Below are positions 20,145 to 33,108 of a DNA stretch of 64,000 nt, piece after piece (position 1 is the first letter of the stretch; each line of letters starts with the position of its first letter). Origin of the DNA: Rutstroemia sp. NJR-2017a BVV2. Taxonomy: Eukaryota; Ascomycota; Leotiomycetes; Helotiales; Rutstroemiaceae. The DNA lies in assembly GCA_002946415.1 (NCBI GenBank), contig NJPS01000047.1, positions 1 through 64,000 of the forward strand, written 5' to 3'. The notes under the pieces were generated by a model. That model did no database searches, was not told the origin of the DNA, and saw nothing but the letters and a program-made list of their open reading frames with translations. Position numbers and translations under genes: made by a program.

Positions 20145-20720
20145 ATGGCGACCAGGACAGTCATACCTGCAACCCTTCGAGCGGTATCTCGACAGACCAT
20201 ACCTACATCTCGACCGTTCTTTCGTTCGATACATCCCACCGTATCTCCCGTACTTCCTCCGCGACTCCTCGCCACAAAAACGAACAGCTTTGCGCAATCT
20301 GTTCGCCATTACTCTGCGCCTCTCACAGATGCGCCCGATTCCCCCGATTCACAGGAATCCCCCTCTGCTCGAGCTCCCCAGCCATCATACGACTTAACAT
20401 TCACATGCACGCCTTGCTCCTATCGCTCTAGCCACCGCATATCCAAACAAGGCTACCACTACGGCAGCGTCCTCATAACATGTCCCGAATGCAAAAACCG
20501 ACATGTTATCAGCGATCACTTAGGCATATTTGGAGATCGTGATATCACAATCGAAGATCTGATGAGGGAACAGGGACAAATCGTCAAGAAGGGGACGTTA
20601 AGTGAGGATGGGAATTTGGAATTCTGGAGTGATGGGAGGGTTACGGAGAGAAAGAAAGCCGAAGAGGCAGAGGCGGAAGACGGGGCTGATGCGAATAATG
20701 GAACCGCTGCGAGATATTAG
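20145..20720 (+). CDS. zim17: mitochondrial Hsp70 escort protein, DNL-type zinc finger
   Basis: A single exon encodes 191 aa. Residues 1-60 are Arg/Ser/Thr-rich with almost no acidic residues, a typical mitochondrial presequence. The DNL zinc finger follows at about 82-142: FTCTPCSYRSSHRISKQGYH, then ITCPECKNRHVISDHLGIFG, with the zinc cysteines C88, C91, C113 and C116 and the DHLGIF signature (DNL in other members). Zim17/Hep1 keeps matrix Hsp70 (Ssc1) soluble and so supports protein import and Fe-S cluster biogenesis. The C-terminal 50 residues are acidic and Ala-rich. The ATG at 20145 is the only start that gives a full presequence. Confidence 0.95.
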   Translation: MATRTVIPATLRAVSRQTIPTSRPFFRSIHPTVSPVLPPRLLATKTNSFAQSVRHYSAPLTDAPDSPDSQESPSARAPQPSYDLTFTCTPCSYRSSHRISKQGYHYGSVLITCPECKNRHVISDHLGIFGDRDITIEDLMREQGQIVKKGTLSEDGNLEFWSDGRVTERKKAEEAEAEDGADANNGTAARY

Positions 20721-21423
20721 GCTGATGCAAATGGTATCCCGAGGAATGAGAGGAAGTAGCTGAGAGGGGTATAGACTGGATATCTCGGCAGCGAATGACA
20801 TGTATGATCACGGCATTCGGAGACGGTGAATGATGTAGGCGAATGATGTATTTATGTCTTGATTGCACTGGGACTGGAGTTTGGCGGTTTGAGACGTCCA
20901 AGATACGGGCGTTAGCATGGATGGAAAATTTGTACTCATATATTAGAGTAAAAAAGGGAAAATAGCGGGGTATGAATAGACGATCTTCATGATCGGGACA
21001 GAATTTGTAGTTCAAAAAGATATCCAATTACTCATGATAGTTCCATGCTTGTACTGTTTCTGCATCAAGAGCTCACGCTTTGGATGGCATACATATACGG
21101 AAAATATTAGGGTCTGGGTTTTCAGATATCAATTCGAGTGGGTTTAGGTGCAGGTCATTGGTACTCCGGAGGTAGATAAAGAGAGCGCAATCAATTACAA
21201 CCTTGAGCGTAGAAGATCTTGATGTAGCAGCTCTGGATATCTCTGACAATGGTGAAATATATGTTGTCGAGCTCGAGCGGGGCAAGCTTTTCGGTCTTAA
21301 TATTTGAAAAGGTCTATTCACGTTTCAACCTTTTGCAAGAAATTGAGTTCGTCATATTCCTTCTCACTAGTAATTCTAGTACATCGCGCGCTCATGCAAC
21401 GCCATTAGACCTATCAAATACAA
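20721..21423. other. intergenic gap between convergent zim17 and utp20
   Basis: These 703 bases hold the two 3' ends. The sequence is mixed and AT-rich with no convincing gene. Confidence 0.5.
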
Positions 21424-24400
21424 TTACCACTCATTTCTTCTTCGACTATGTTCCTGGCCTCTTTCCTTTCTCTTCTCCTTCTTCTTCTCCAGCTTCTTCC
21501 TCTTACCCTCACCAAACCTCTCCGGCTGAGATACAGCCTCTATCCTTCGCTTCCCACTTCTCGCTGCTCTCCTTTCCTTAACCCCTTCTCTAACCTTCAG
21601 TAATGCCTCTGAATAAGCTTGGGTTCCAACTCTCCTCTTCAAGGTCTCCATCAGCTCTTCACTAGTAGTCTTGAGCTCTTCGTAGTTGTTACGGAATACG
21701 TCATCGGTGGAATATGGCATAGGTATTGATGGGTCCGTGAGATTATTCAATGCTAGCAGAACCGTCTCTAGGGATGGGACAAGTGTTTCGGGTTCCAGCT
21801 TGCCACATAATATAGTTAGAAGTTGCAAAGAGGCGGTTTTTGGAATGAGCGCAGGTGCTCGAGGTGGTGATGTCTCTCTCCTTAGTAAGTATGACAGTCG
21901 ACCAAAGAGATATTGCAAAGCCGTCTTTGACTTGGGCTCTTCGCCATCTAGTTCTTCATCTGCATCCTCATCGCCAGAATCGGTCTTCTGAGATATCTTC
22001 CACTTTAGATCATTTGCTCCAGCACAACGACCAAGGAAGATTAAATTCTTGACTATTTGCTCAGATAGAAGTTCGGAGAGTCCTGGTGTCTTAAACATCG
22101 TAACAATGCGGCGAATTAGCTCACAAATTATTTCACCGGATAGCTTCAAACCATGCGAACCCTTGAGAGGTAGGCCTTGAAGACCAGAGCCTGCATTTGC
22201 TTTTGCGAAGTCGGTAAAGTACGTGCTAATGAGTCGAGCGGCAGATAATTTGACCCATGCGTGGGTATATGAAAGGCAAATTCGAACACCAGACCACAAA
22301 ACAGACGTCTTGGACGACAACAGCCTCTCAGGGAACTTCTGGCACAATACTCCAGCAAGTTGCAGGGCAGCGTAAATTATTTCCCAGTCTGCATCGGCAT
22401 CATTTGCAGAGCTTATGGTGTTCGAGATGGAATCTAGAAGTATGTCGACGTCGATGTCGTTTGCAGCAGGCTGAGCTTCATAGTAAAGACCAAAAGTCTG
22501 CAGAGCTAAGCGTACAACAGCAGTGTTCTGGGTTTGCTTGATCCATGATCGGAGGAGGGTAAGGAAAGTGAGCATGCGCTCTTCATCTGCTCTCTTGAAA
22601 ATCTCTTTCAACACTTCTCCAGCCGCCATGCGACACTTTTCGCTGTCATCGTTGACAAGCACGAATATCAGAGGCACGAAGCATGTTGCTGATACTTCTT
22701 GAACAAACTCGTGGGATGATTTCGAGAGAAGAAGATGGATGACCTCAAGTATTGATAACCGTCCACCTTCTCGTTCGTATTTGAGATTTGCGACAATGAA
22801 AGCCAACTGTTTAGTCCATCGGCTCTTCTTCTGAGGATAATCTCTCAGAAACTGGAAGTATGCCCCTCGTGCTAGATCCCTGGTGTCTTTGTCGTCGTTG
22901 GTCACCATTACTGTACCAACATAATCCAAAGTATCGTACACCACAGCCGTCTCCACTTTGGAGTCCAAAACCGCCCTTAAGAAGTTGAAGGTCACATGTC
23001 GTTGCTCAGGCTCCGTCATATTATCCTTCAACCTCCCGAGTATGTCATCGATTGATCTTTCCTTTACAGGAACATCCGCACGGTCACGAAGAACTACGGA
23101 AAGCAACTTCAATGCAGCTTGGGCTATGTCAGAGGTCGTAGAGGAGGATGCGGAAATACTCTTGATAGCTTCGGCTGTTGCGATCCTATACAGGTTTGTT
23201 CCATCACTTGCAACCTTGAGGGGTACTTTGATAATCGTAGTTAGTAACTTGAAAGTAGCAACTTTGATTTCCTCTTCGGCTTGGACAACTGCATCACCAA
23301 TTATTGGAATAAAACCAGCAAGATTACTTGCAGTTCGAAGCTTGTCGTGCTTTTTGAGTACCGATCGCATGATGTCAAAGGCGAATCTAACCAGCTTGTA
23401 CGTATAGAATGTCGTTGCACCACGGTCTCCACCCTTCTTGGCACCTTTTTGAAGAAGATACTTCTTGAGCTTGTAATCTTCCCTTACCTTTTCCTGAGGC
23501 TTTTGACTGTTGTATACATCTTGTATAACCTCGTAACAGAAGATGAGGCTATCTCGACTTTCTGCGGCCGGATTTTTGAGTAGCCCAGTGCTGATTCTAT
23601 TCAACAGTTCATCAATCTTACGAACCATGCGAATGTTGAGTTTTTCCTTCAGCAAAACTCGAATTGGATGCACCAGATCTGTCAAACGACTTAACGTGGC
23701 AGTTTTCGCAATCAACTCCATGGAGTCATGGCTTTTGCTACTCTTCACTTCTTTCATCTTGCTTGTGTATTCTTCAGCGTCTTTCTCTTGGCCGATCACG
23801 CCGAAGATATCATCCATGATGATGGCGACAATCGAGGGCAAGCAGTAGTCAAGATCACCGGGAGCGTACTCAGGTGTCGTGGCGACAAGCATAGAATGCA
23901 TCGTATAAGAAAGCACATGAAGCTGATAGCCTCTAGCTAAGGCGCCTCTCAGCTCTTTCAGCACAAATCCAAAGCACGAGGCTCCAAGCATGACACAAAT
24001 TTTCACTAGTGTATCCCGAGTCATATCGCGAGACTCTTGCGCTTTACTCCTGAGAATGTGACAAACATCTGTGAGAACAGCTGGAAGTCGCTCGTTCATC
24101 TTGTCATGCGGTAGCAGTTTTAACAGCCTCACAATGATGACAGCAATCGGCACACGCAAGCTGACAGTTGATTCGTCTTTCTCGTGAAGGTAGGCCATTA
24201 GAGGAGGTAGTATGTTCGAAGTGAGATCCTCCGACAGTTTAGCTTCTTTTGGTATGGTTTTTGCCAGCTTACTTTGCTCTCGCTCACCATCGACTTGCAT
24301 GTTCGAATCGTCTCGAGGTTGAGCTGCAGCGGTCAAAGCATCAATGACCCTGCCGAGCAAACGAATTATTTGCTTCTCCAACTCGGGTTTTGACTGTAGG

Positions 24401-27400
24401 TAGCCAATGAATCTTCTCAGCATTGCACGGTACTGTTGCCATTCTAGTGAACCTGCGAGAACACCGACAGTCGTGGTCGCTTCGGCCGCCAGACTGTGTG
24501 CCTCATTTCCCTCAGCTCTATCAAAGATAAAGTGCTCGATTAATGGTATGAAGAAATGGCTAACGTTCTTGCTACTTAGTTGCCGCTTCTCTGCCGCTGC
24601 TTCCAGTTGACCAAGAGCACTGGATTGTCGGCCCTTGCCTGCTGTAAGGATATTATTGAAGAAAGAACCTTCCAACTCATCGTCGCCAGCCAAAAGACCA
24701 TGCATATCGCTGACTTCGGACCAGGTTGGAAACAGTCGTATGAGATGCGCCATGACTTTCATGTACTCACGGCGAATTATTTCGGAGGGCTCCCTAGCGC
24801 CGGCGAATAGAGCTGGAATAAGAATATCCGAGAGCATATTCTCGAATGGAACAAAGTTAGCAGTCCCTTTCGCCGCGTTTGCAGCATCAATGAATCGGCA
24901 TACACCATCCGAAGAGTTCGAGGAAAGAATACCAAACTCCTCTTCATGTTTGATGTAATACAGCATATTGTAAAGCAGAGGCATCCATTGACGAGCAGTA
25001 AAGTGAAGGTCTTGATTTCCGTTTATAATGTTAAAAGCCTTCAGTCGTCGATTGTAGTCGGGCTCATCTAGTCTGCCCTCGACGAAGGAATTGAGACCCT
25101 CGCACAATTCAGCAACTTCTTTCAAGACAGGATCCGTATGCGAATACACCAGCAGCACGCGAGATAGTACCTCACGACTAGTCTTATCCTTGAAGAAGCC
25201 GAACAATGATGTGATTGTTTTGTAGACCTTGTCTTTGAGGTCGGCATCATCTTGAAGATTGTAAAGAGGAACGAAATGTTCAAGCACTAAAAGTAACCCG
25301 GCCTTGGTTCTCGGTGAAACTCGTCGTGAAGGTTGATCGAGCAGAAATACTGAGACATCTACCAGATTCCGAGCTTGTGTGGAGTTCGAGACGAATGGCG
25401 CTAACTCTGAGACAGCGTCTACACAGCCTTCAAGTAGCTCTTTGCTCAAGTCTTGGTGATTGCGAAGAACGCCGCCTATCTGCACAAGGAAGTGATCCAT
25501 GTTTGGATCCAAGAGCTGTTTTTTCACTAGCTCCGAGTCGCTGTCAATGGTATCTGCTTTCGCACATTTGACGATACCTCTTATGATTGATAGAGCAAAC
25601 AGCCTAACTTCATCCTTGGACTTAGGAGGAAGTAAACACTCCGCCACCTTTGGTAAAATCTGAGCATGGCTGCCGAGTAACAGGACTGTTCTGGACGAAG
25701 CTGACCATGTGAAAAACAGCTTAAGGATGCCCGATACACCTTGAGCAGTCTCGATAGGAAGATTATCTAACCTTGGTGCAACGACTTCCGAAATGATGAC
25801 GTCGACATAAGGTGACCAGTCAAAGTCTGTAGCGTTGTTGAATAGGAGAACCAAGCACTTCAAACCGGTCTGACGAGCGGATTTGAACAACGATATTTGG
25901 CTGGTTGTTTCATCTCCATCACTATCATCCAGCATCTCATCGCGAAGCTGTCGAGATGCTACCACCAAGCAATACAAAACAGCCCCCAACACCTTCGTTA
26001 CAAGTGACTCGACTTTCGTGCCCAGCTCTTTCAATACTACCTCCATCATGTTCATGAAACCTACCTGCTTTCTTGCGTCAAGAAGTTCTTTCTCAAAAAC
26101 GGATTGCTGCAACTCCCCATCCTTAATTAAGTGGAGGTCTTTCAATTCGCCTAGCGCGATGTCCAAGAACCCTCCAATATCATCGGTGCTTAAATTTCGT
26201 AGGACCGTCAATCTTCTTGCTTCGAGGCCTTGCTTTCCGCTTGCCGCGCCCTTGCGAGAAATCGTTCGTCCATAAAGTAATCGAAGAAGAATAGGCATAA
26301 GGGCCTCACGATGTTCCGGTTGGATAGCGGTCTGACCTTGAAGAAGGACAGTAATCTCATCCTTGAAGCGAGCTTCGTCAAGCAAATTCGACAAGTTTTC
26401 CTGGTAAGGTTTCACATTGCTATTCTTCCAAGTCAAGATAGCTTTCAGAGCAGACTTCTGGGTTTCAATGTCTCCATTAGCAAGCAACCGCAGTAGCGCC
26501 TCATACACCTCTTCTGATTTGAAAAGAGACCTTGGGTTCACGAAGAGGCCTAAGATGTCTAGTAGACCTTTCTGGTCTCGCCTTGTCCAGTCGCTTACTC
26601 CTGAATCTTCATCGTCGCCAGTCACTTCGCTATTATCAGCCACCTTACCGGCCCAGGAAAGAAACATCGGAATAAGCTGTCTAGAACGTCGTTCAGCAAT
26701 ACTGGGTGCTGCAGCTAGTACGCGAAGCGCCTGTGACCTGGCCGTGGTGGGTTGAGCACCAACTAAGCTTTGAGCGACCTCAAATTTTTGCAGCATGGTA
26801 TCACGAGCATTTGAAACTTCGGACTCAGCATCCCGTGCAAGCTGGTCGAGCTTCATCATGTTGGAACACTCGAAATCTGTCAAGCCGTTGTTCTGGTCCT
26901 TCTCCGTAGCTTTGGGTGAGCCACTCCATCTTATGGAAGGCGTTTCCAGCCACTTGAAAGCTAATGATGCAACTGCTTCCTCGCCGACCTTCGATTCGGA
27001 GATTTCTTTGAGCGCAGTACTAGTATCGTCCCAAATTTGAGCCATCTTGACCGTCAGCATCCCGAAACAAAAGGAAGGAATGGCGTATTTCATCCACGGA
27101 ATTATAGTTTGATTCGGGTAAATTGAGGCGAGTTTTCGAATGTGCATGGAAGCAGATCGAGCAGACTGCAAGTCCAATGGTGTTTGCTCTATCATGATCA
27201 TGAGTGAGATGGCTTCAGAATTTGAGCCATGGTCGTTCGCATTGATATTTTCCAATAATCGCAGAGAAAGTAACCGTAATTCGCTGGAATCGGAGGAGAG
27301 ATTCTCAACTAAGGAGCGGACTAAAAGATCGTATTCAGCTTCCTGATCGTCATTGTCCGAAGCCAAGTCTTTCGTTTTCGACTGTCGTTTGTATTTCGGT

Positions 27401-29389
27401 GATGCCTTGAGACTTGCTTGATAGCCAAGAAGGGCCTCTAGGAAATTGGGTAGTCGAGCATATCGAGGGGCAGCTGCGCGTAATAGTGGCTCTAAAGAAG
27501 CGTCCACCTCGCCAGCCTCTTTACTCATACGACAATAAGCACTGAACCCGCGGCCGACAATAAAATGGGCCTCCTCTGGAGCGAGGCAGGAAGATGGTCT
27601 CAGTGCTAGTTTCAATTTCCGAAGCAAGATCTCGGCAATTCTCGCATTTGTTGATGGATGCACAGTGGTACATTCCAGAATCTCGAGCAAAGCATTATAT
27701 TTAGGCAAGCACCGATCATGCCACGTGCTGGGGCTACGGTTGTAGACTGCAGGTGAGGCTTGTTCCGGGAAAGGTTGGACTTCGAGGCGCTCAAATTTGC
27801 TCACAATTTGGTCCTGCCATGATTGTGGTAAACTGAACCCGTCCTTCCCATAACGACTTGGCAGTACGCCAGAAGAAACCATCCTAGGTAATAATACACA
27901 TAGAGTGTCACCATTCTCGGCATCTGACCAATGTGTTACAACGAACCTAGGCCATGTTAGCTAATCATAAAAACTTGGTTGATTCAAAGACTGACCTCTG
28001 GAAGTAAGGTAATACAATCGTGCGAAACCTGTCGGCTTCTCCCCGGGACAAATATGAGCAAAATGTCAGAAACCATTTCGCGAGCGGATCTTTGGTTAAA
28101 GCATCCATGAAAGTAGAGATGAATGGAATTACAGCATCCATTGGCGCATATTGAAGCCCAATAGATACGCTCGATATCAAATGTCTCCACAGATCGAGGT
28201 GCCCCGGGTGAGCGGCCAAGAAAGGACCATTTTTAGATACCGCTTGCACCATGTCTGCCAAAACCTGTAAGAGTGCTGGCCAATCTCTGACTCTCGATGC
28301 TCGCCGAACTCCAGCCACTATTCCTATAGCCCGAGCAGATAGGAGTATCTGATTGAGATTGAACAAAGTTTTCGACTCCGCAAACGCATCCAATCCAGTC
28401 CTTGCCTGATGTAAGACTACCTCGAGAATGTCGTTGAAAGTTTCAGCAGTGGTGTGATGAATGATGCTGGTTAAGACACCAAATATAACGTCTAGCCAAG
28501 GTGATTTCTCGCCAGGTTTAAAATCACTCTCTTCAAGAGCCGAATAAAGACAGGTGAAAGTCGATGGGCCAGTGGTGTGCGCACTCATTCCGTTACCTTT
28601 GATTGCCTCGGCGAACAAGGTCATTATTCCATGGTAATAGAGACCAAACTCTTTAGTGCCATTGATACTTAAGAGATCAGATTTCGCGTGTCGGACAATT
28701 AGGGGAAGAGCCTTCTCTCTGTGAGCTGGAGCTGCAGCTTTCTTAACCAAAAAACTCATCGCTTCTGCAGCGAACCGGGCGATATGTGGAGGATGTCGAT
28801 GTTTTCCAAGTAAAGGTGCCATGAGGTCGTAAGTCGGACGCAAATCTGGCACAACGAGTTTCGACAGATATTTGAATAGGAAGGCAAGGCACGTAAAGCT
28901 CCATTCGATGACTGCGACATCCTGAGGGGTCCCTGGTATTGATGTAACCAATCTTAAAGCCTTTTCATAATGTTTCTCAAATCGAGGTCCCAAATCATGC
29001 GCAAAGTCTGTGATTAACTCTAATAGCGGCTCTAAGGATTCCCTTTCTCTCTTCTCGATATAGCTAACAAAAAGGCCCATAATCTTATCTTCAAAATGTA
29101 AAATTTGCGCCAGGCTGTCGCATAATGGTAAAACTTCCTGGGAGAAGGAAATGAATCCTTCCGAAAGGTTCAGCTCAGCCCATTTTTCTAACCCGGCTTT
29201 GAAGTATGAAGTTGTAACGGAGGTATCTTCTGTATCGAGGTCGTGGCGGCGAACTCGACGTATGGGATCAAGCGAATTCAATTTCGAGATCTTCGATGTG
29301 AAGGACTCCCATCTATGGTTCCTTTGATGGAGTGTGCCCGTTTTGCCCTTGCGGGTCTTGATAATTCGTCCTGAGACAGTAGCAGGCAT
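21424..29389 (-). CDS. utp20: U3 snoRNP-associated protein UTP20 (small-subunit processome scaffold)
   Basis: Two exons (29389-27996 and 27946-21424) with a 49-base intron encode about 2638 aa, in the range of the family (yeast about 2490, human about 2790). The true start is the ATG at 29389 giving MPATVSGRIIKTRKGKTG; residues in front of it would need a non-ATG start. The N-terminal part has HRWESFTSKISKLNSLDPIR and FISFSQEVLPLCDSLAQILH. The bulk is a helical HEAT-like solenoid with the DRIM/UTP20 N-terminal region. The last 50 residues are strongly basic (GKRKKLEKKKEKRKERGQ), suiting rRNA contact and nucleolar targeting. UTP20 is needed for 18S rRNA maturation in the 90S pre-ribosome. The splice joins PYFQR to FVVTHWSDAENG and merges two frames that would otherwise look like separate genes. 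The gene is divergent from the CwfJ-family gene, 291 bases away. Confidence 0.95.
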
Positions 29390-29680
29390 CGTGACTGCGT
29401 TGCTTCTCAATCACGATGTGAACTGCGAAAATCGTGAGGTGAGGGTGGGCGGCATACACATCGGTCGGAATTGAGGACCTCAGAATTTCTCACTTTTTTT
29501 CTCCACACCGCCGGCAGAAAAGTAACGTTATGCCACTCATGTACTAGTGTGACGCTAAGATATGAGCTCTTATCGCAGCTCTTGTCGCGTCGCAAAAAGA
29601 CTCTTGAGGAACTATTTGACGATGTCTGCTCAATTCTACCCACAACAGCTATAAGTCCTGAGCTTCCTTCGAGGATCAAG
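29390..29680. promoter_or_regulatory. compact divergent promoter of utp20 and the CwfJ-family gene
   Basis: Only 291 bases lie between the two start codons, so the promoters must overlap. One gene acts in ribosome assembly and the other in RNA processing. A GCGATAAGAGCT sequence (minus strand, near 29565) is one step from the PAC motif of ribosome-biogenesis promoters, which is only suggestive. Confidence 0.45.
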
Positions 29681-31457
29681 ATGTCTTCAAAAATGTATGT
29701 ACCTTCCCTTCTCGCCGGTCAATATTGCCTCTCAGTCCTGTTATGCAAGTTAAATTGTAAATCCATGTCTTTGATAAAATTCAACTAACAGCTGCACAGC
29801 ATCGTCTTAGGAGACATCAACGGGCAATTGCAATCGGCCTTCGTGAAGCTGACATCATTACATTCCAAGAACAACTTCTCTGTCGCCATCGTTGCTGGGA
29901 ATCTCTTTGATGGTGATGATGATGTCGTTGCAGATCTCCTCGCGGGCAGGATAACCGTCCCACTACCTACCTACTTCACAGTCGGAACCTCACCCTTACC
30001 TGCACGCATTATCGAGAAAATCGAAAAGGACGAGGAGGTAAGAGCTTCATCTGGTCGTGTCCGTGATTCCAGCTGAACAAGTTTAGATTTGCGAAAACCT
30101 CCATTACCTTTCCAAACGTTCTACAACCAAAACCTCTGAAGGCATAAAAATTGTCGCACTTGGTGGTCAGCTCGATGAAAAAATCATAGGGGGATTATCA
30201 AAAGAGAACTACCTACCATTTCATACTGTCGGTGATGCGAAATCACTACACGGAGCGCACACTGCGGACATCCTTCTAACAACGACTTGGCCGAAAAACA
30301 TTCGCAATGGCTCAAAAGTACTGATTCCGGACGACTCGACCGAGCCTGTTGGTGGAGATCACATCGCAGATTTGTGCGCAGCTCTAAGACCTCGCTATCA
30401 TTTTTCAGCATCTGCAGAGTTCTTCTATGAGAGGGAGCCTTTCTTCCATGCTCCTAGCCCAGACACCCCAGAATTCAGGCCTGTCACCCGGTTTATTTCG
30501 CTCGCACAGCACGGCAATTCGAAAAAGCAGAAAGCTTTGTATGCATTTACATTGCAGTCGACAATCGATACTACCGCCCCTCTACCAGTTGGGACAACTG
30601 CCTCGCCATTCGTAGCTCGTCCAAACGAAAAGAAGCGATCAGCCCTTGAACAGGACCCATATTCAAGATATGGTGGAGGTAGTAATGACTACAAACGCGG
30701 CCGAGGTCGTAGAGGGCAGAGACAGCCACCACCTGGGCCGGGAGAATGTTTTTTCTGCCTTTCAAATCCGAACCTTGCTACCCATCTGATTTCATCAATT
30801 GGCGAGGAAGCTTACTTGACGATCGCTAAGGGTCCTTTGACTACAGCTACTACCAATGAAGCTCTAGGTGTTAAGTTCCCTGCGCACGCTCTTATTATTC
30901 CTTTGACGCATTCTCCTACACTTGCATCGATCCCGGAGGAGGAGTCGAAGCAAAAAACATTCTCTGAAATGAATCAGTTCAAAGATGCATTGCAAAAGAT
31001 GATTGCTAAACTCAGCGAAAACAAACTCGGGGCTGTCACTTACGAAATCAGCAAAGGAAACGGCGTTCATACCCATTGGCAATTCATACCAGTACCCATG
31101 GAACAGATTCAGAAGGGTCTAGTTGAAGCAGCCTTCCGCGTCGAAGCTGAGAACCTCCAATACCCGGCCTTCGAAGTTCGCGATCCAGGAATCGGTCAAA
31201 ATGATGGTGATTTCTTTAGAGTATGGATCTGGACTCCGCCAACTGATAACGCACCGGAGGGTAGTACCATGTGTCTGACTATGCCATTTGATTGGAAGGT
31301 CCATTTCTCTCTCCAATTCGGTCGTACGGTGCTTGCGAAGCTGTTGGGCTTGGAGAAGAGGATTCAATGGAGAGATTGTGCGCAGACGGAGGATGAAGAG
31401 AAGAAAGATATAGAGGCTTTCAAAGACGCATTCAAGGAGTTTGATTTCACACTTTAG
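29681..31457 (+). CDS. CwfJ/Drn1 (CWF19-like) RNA-processing protein
   Basis: Three exons (29681-29694, 29800-30037, 30087-31457) encode about 540 aa. The first exon is only 14 bases (MSSK plus two bases of the next codon) and joins to IIVLGDINGQLQSAFVKL, a metallophosphoesterase-like N-terminal domain with GDINGQ and VAGNLFD. A basic Gly/Arg linker (YKRGRGRRGQRQPPPGPG) precedes the CwfJ C-terminal domain 1, with CFFCLSNPNLATHLI and the HIT-like GVHTHWQFIPVP, then CwfJ domain 2 (MPFDWKVHFSLQFGRTVLAKLLG). Members interact with the debranching enzyme Dbr1 or with late spliceosomes and help turn over intron lariats. Human CWF19L1 and yeast Drn1 have the same domain order. The histidine motif is intact. 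Confidence 0.92.
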
Positions 31458-31946
31458 GCGCTTATCAGTATACCCTAAATATCTTTACGAGGACGCGGTT
31501 GCATTTACTTGGAGTCTAGGCATAGGATCACTGCATCTATTTTCTATCAGCAATGGGTTTCATATGGAAAGGCATGGTATCTGGAGAGGTATATAAATTT
31601 TCTATGGCTGCAAATTGTATATTATTTTATCTAAACGCAACAGCCATTAAATCCAAGCAACAGACATTCTGCACAATGCACCTTATCGGGTCTCAGTCAT
31701 ACAACAATAATGCATATGCAAAGAAAATTGTATATATCCTGGATCTTTGTTAATCTATAAATTCTCCTAAGAACAAGCAAAAGAGAGGATGCCCACACAG
31801 GCTATGTGTCGATGAATTAGTATTTGTAGTGTAATAAAGATCCAAACCTGGCTGAACAGACACTTCAGGTTATTCTCATGGTCCATGGACGCTTTCTAAA
31901 CTTTGGTTTTGATCGATATCGCTTCAGAATCCTCTATATAGCATCA

Positions 31947-32112
31947 TGAAGAAGAGTTTTCTGAGGCGATCAATTTCGTTGATTGTACATATATCGGGTA
32001 TTGAAGAAGCGTCTCCTAACTATGATCAATTCCATTGATTGTATATATGTCGGACATTGAAGAAGCGTTGTCTGAATAGATCACTTCCATTGATTGTGCG
32101 CATGGCGGACAC
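31947..32112. repeat. tandem repeat, three copies of about 55 bases
   Basis: Units begin TGAAGAAG at 31947, 32002 and 32058, with periods of 55 and 56. Each contains a GATCA(A/C)TTCC(A)TTGATTGT-like core. The copies are diverged by transitions and a few indels. There are no spacers, so this is not a CRISPR array. Confidence 0.85.
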
Positions 32113-32294
32113 AGCGGGTGGTGGAGAAGGCTTTAAAAGCCACCTACAACAGGAGAAAATGAGGGCTACTTGGCGGGAAGGTAAAAGGAGATAGGAGGAG
32201 AAAGGAGAGATAACACTTAGAAGTACGGACGGCTAAAGAAAGGAATGGCGGTGGGAGACGTACAACGTTGGCCCGTTAAGGCAGTGGAATAGAT

Positions 32295-32545
32295 ATGGGG
32301 TTCCGCGGGAGGATTTGCAGGTGGACGGGCAGGAAGGGGGTTTGCGGGTTGATAGGGCAGAAGGGACACAGGTTGACAGGCAAGAAGAGGAGAGGCAGTA
32401 TTGCTCCAGTTGCTTCCAACTACGTCTGCTACCTCTATTTGAAGGCCGACTTACCTGTAAGCCCTATAGACAGCGTGATTTGCGGACTAAAAAGCGACGG
32501 CGGAAGAGAATCAAAAGAGAGATAGAAATAGAAAGGGACTTATAA
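32295..32545 (+). pseudogene. Cys-rich, Arg/Lys-rich remnant, possibly transposon-derived
   Basis: Two overlapping frames both open here. One carries QYCSSCFQLRLLPLFEG followed by a single Cys and a strongly basic tail (TKKRRRKRIKRE). The pattern resembles the zinc-ribbon-plus-basic-tail ends of fungal transposon proteins, with one zinc ligand lost. A 16-base motif GGTTGACAGGCAAGAA recurs three times upstream. Its position just before a solo LTR supports a mobile origin, but I recognise no family. Confidence 0.3.
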
Positions 32546-32558
32546 TTGCTACCGGGCC

Positions 32559-32726
32559 TGTCAGGAAATGCTGCTTATTAATGCACCAGTATTTAAGGTG
32601 CTTTGGCCACCTGTCATTAGTTGTCTTTAGCATCATTAATATTACTATGGTACACCACCAAGATAAATCATTTTAATCAGACAACCCATCGACTAAACCC
32701 AATCTATTTAGCTCATAATCCTAACA
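32559..32726. mobile_element. solo LTR, 168 bases, with 5-bp target duplication
   Basis: The element begins TGTCAGGA and ends TCCTAACA, an imperfect 8-base terminal inverted repeat with the TG...CA ends of LTRs. Identical 5-base repeats GGGCC flank it at 32554-32558 and 32727-32731. No internal sequence remains, as expected after recombination between two LTRs. The very short length is also compatible with a TRIM-type element. Its parent is unknown; I could not show that it belongs to the Copia element at 34.7-37.3 kb. Confidence 0.85.
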
Positions 32727-32869
32727 GGGCCGAGCGTTAAGCGAGGCCTGGAGCTCCGCAAGGAGCTCTTCTTAAATGACTTGGGAATACCCTCAAAATG
32801 ACTAATTAGAAGCCTCTGGCAGGACAAGCCGTGGGGTAACGAGGAAGGTGCTCTCAGGCTACACCGCTT

Positions 32870-33108
32870 ATTTTCGCTCAAAGTGGACTAGGTTTCAGAA
32901 AGGGATAAAAATATTATCATTAAATCCCACATCAGGAAGAACCCCCCTCATCGTCGTACATGTATCACTGGGTGTCACACGGAGCGGATTGCCTGCCAAA
33001 CGGATATCTAACGGAGCACAAAAGCAGGGGACGCCCCTCCGTGGAGCGGAGCGGATCAAGATAACCAAACGGAGCGGATTATTTGTACACAGCCTATGAA
33101 TTAGAAGT
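32870..33108. repeat. MITE-like debris related to the 10.9-kb element
   Basis: Three CGGAGCGGAT motifs and one GGATATC occur close together, as in the hAT MITE at 10926. The stretch ends TGTACACAGCCTA, like a diverged copy of that element's right end. An equivalent left end (perhaps near TCAGGCTACACCG at 32856) is unconvincing, and I see no target duplication. This is probably an old fragment. Confidence 0.4.

Noticed and set aside
31947..32112. CRISPR-like array
   Set aside because: Tandem units of about 55 bases adjoin without unique spacers, and the host is a eukaryote.
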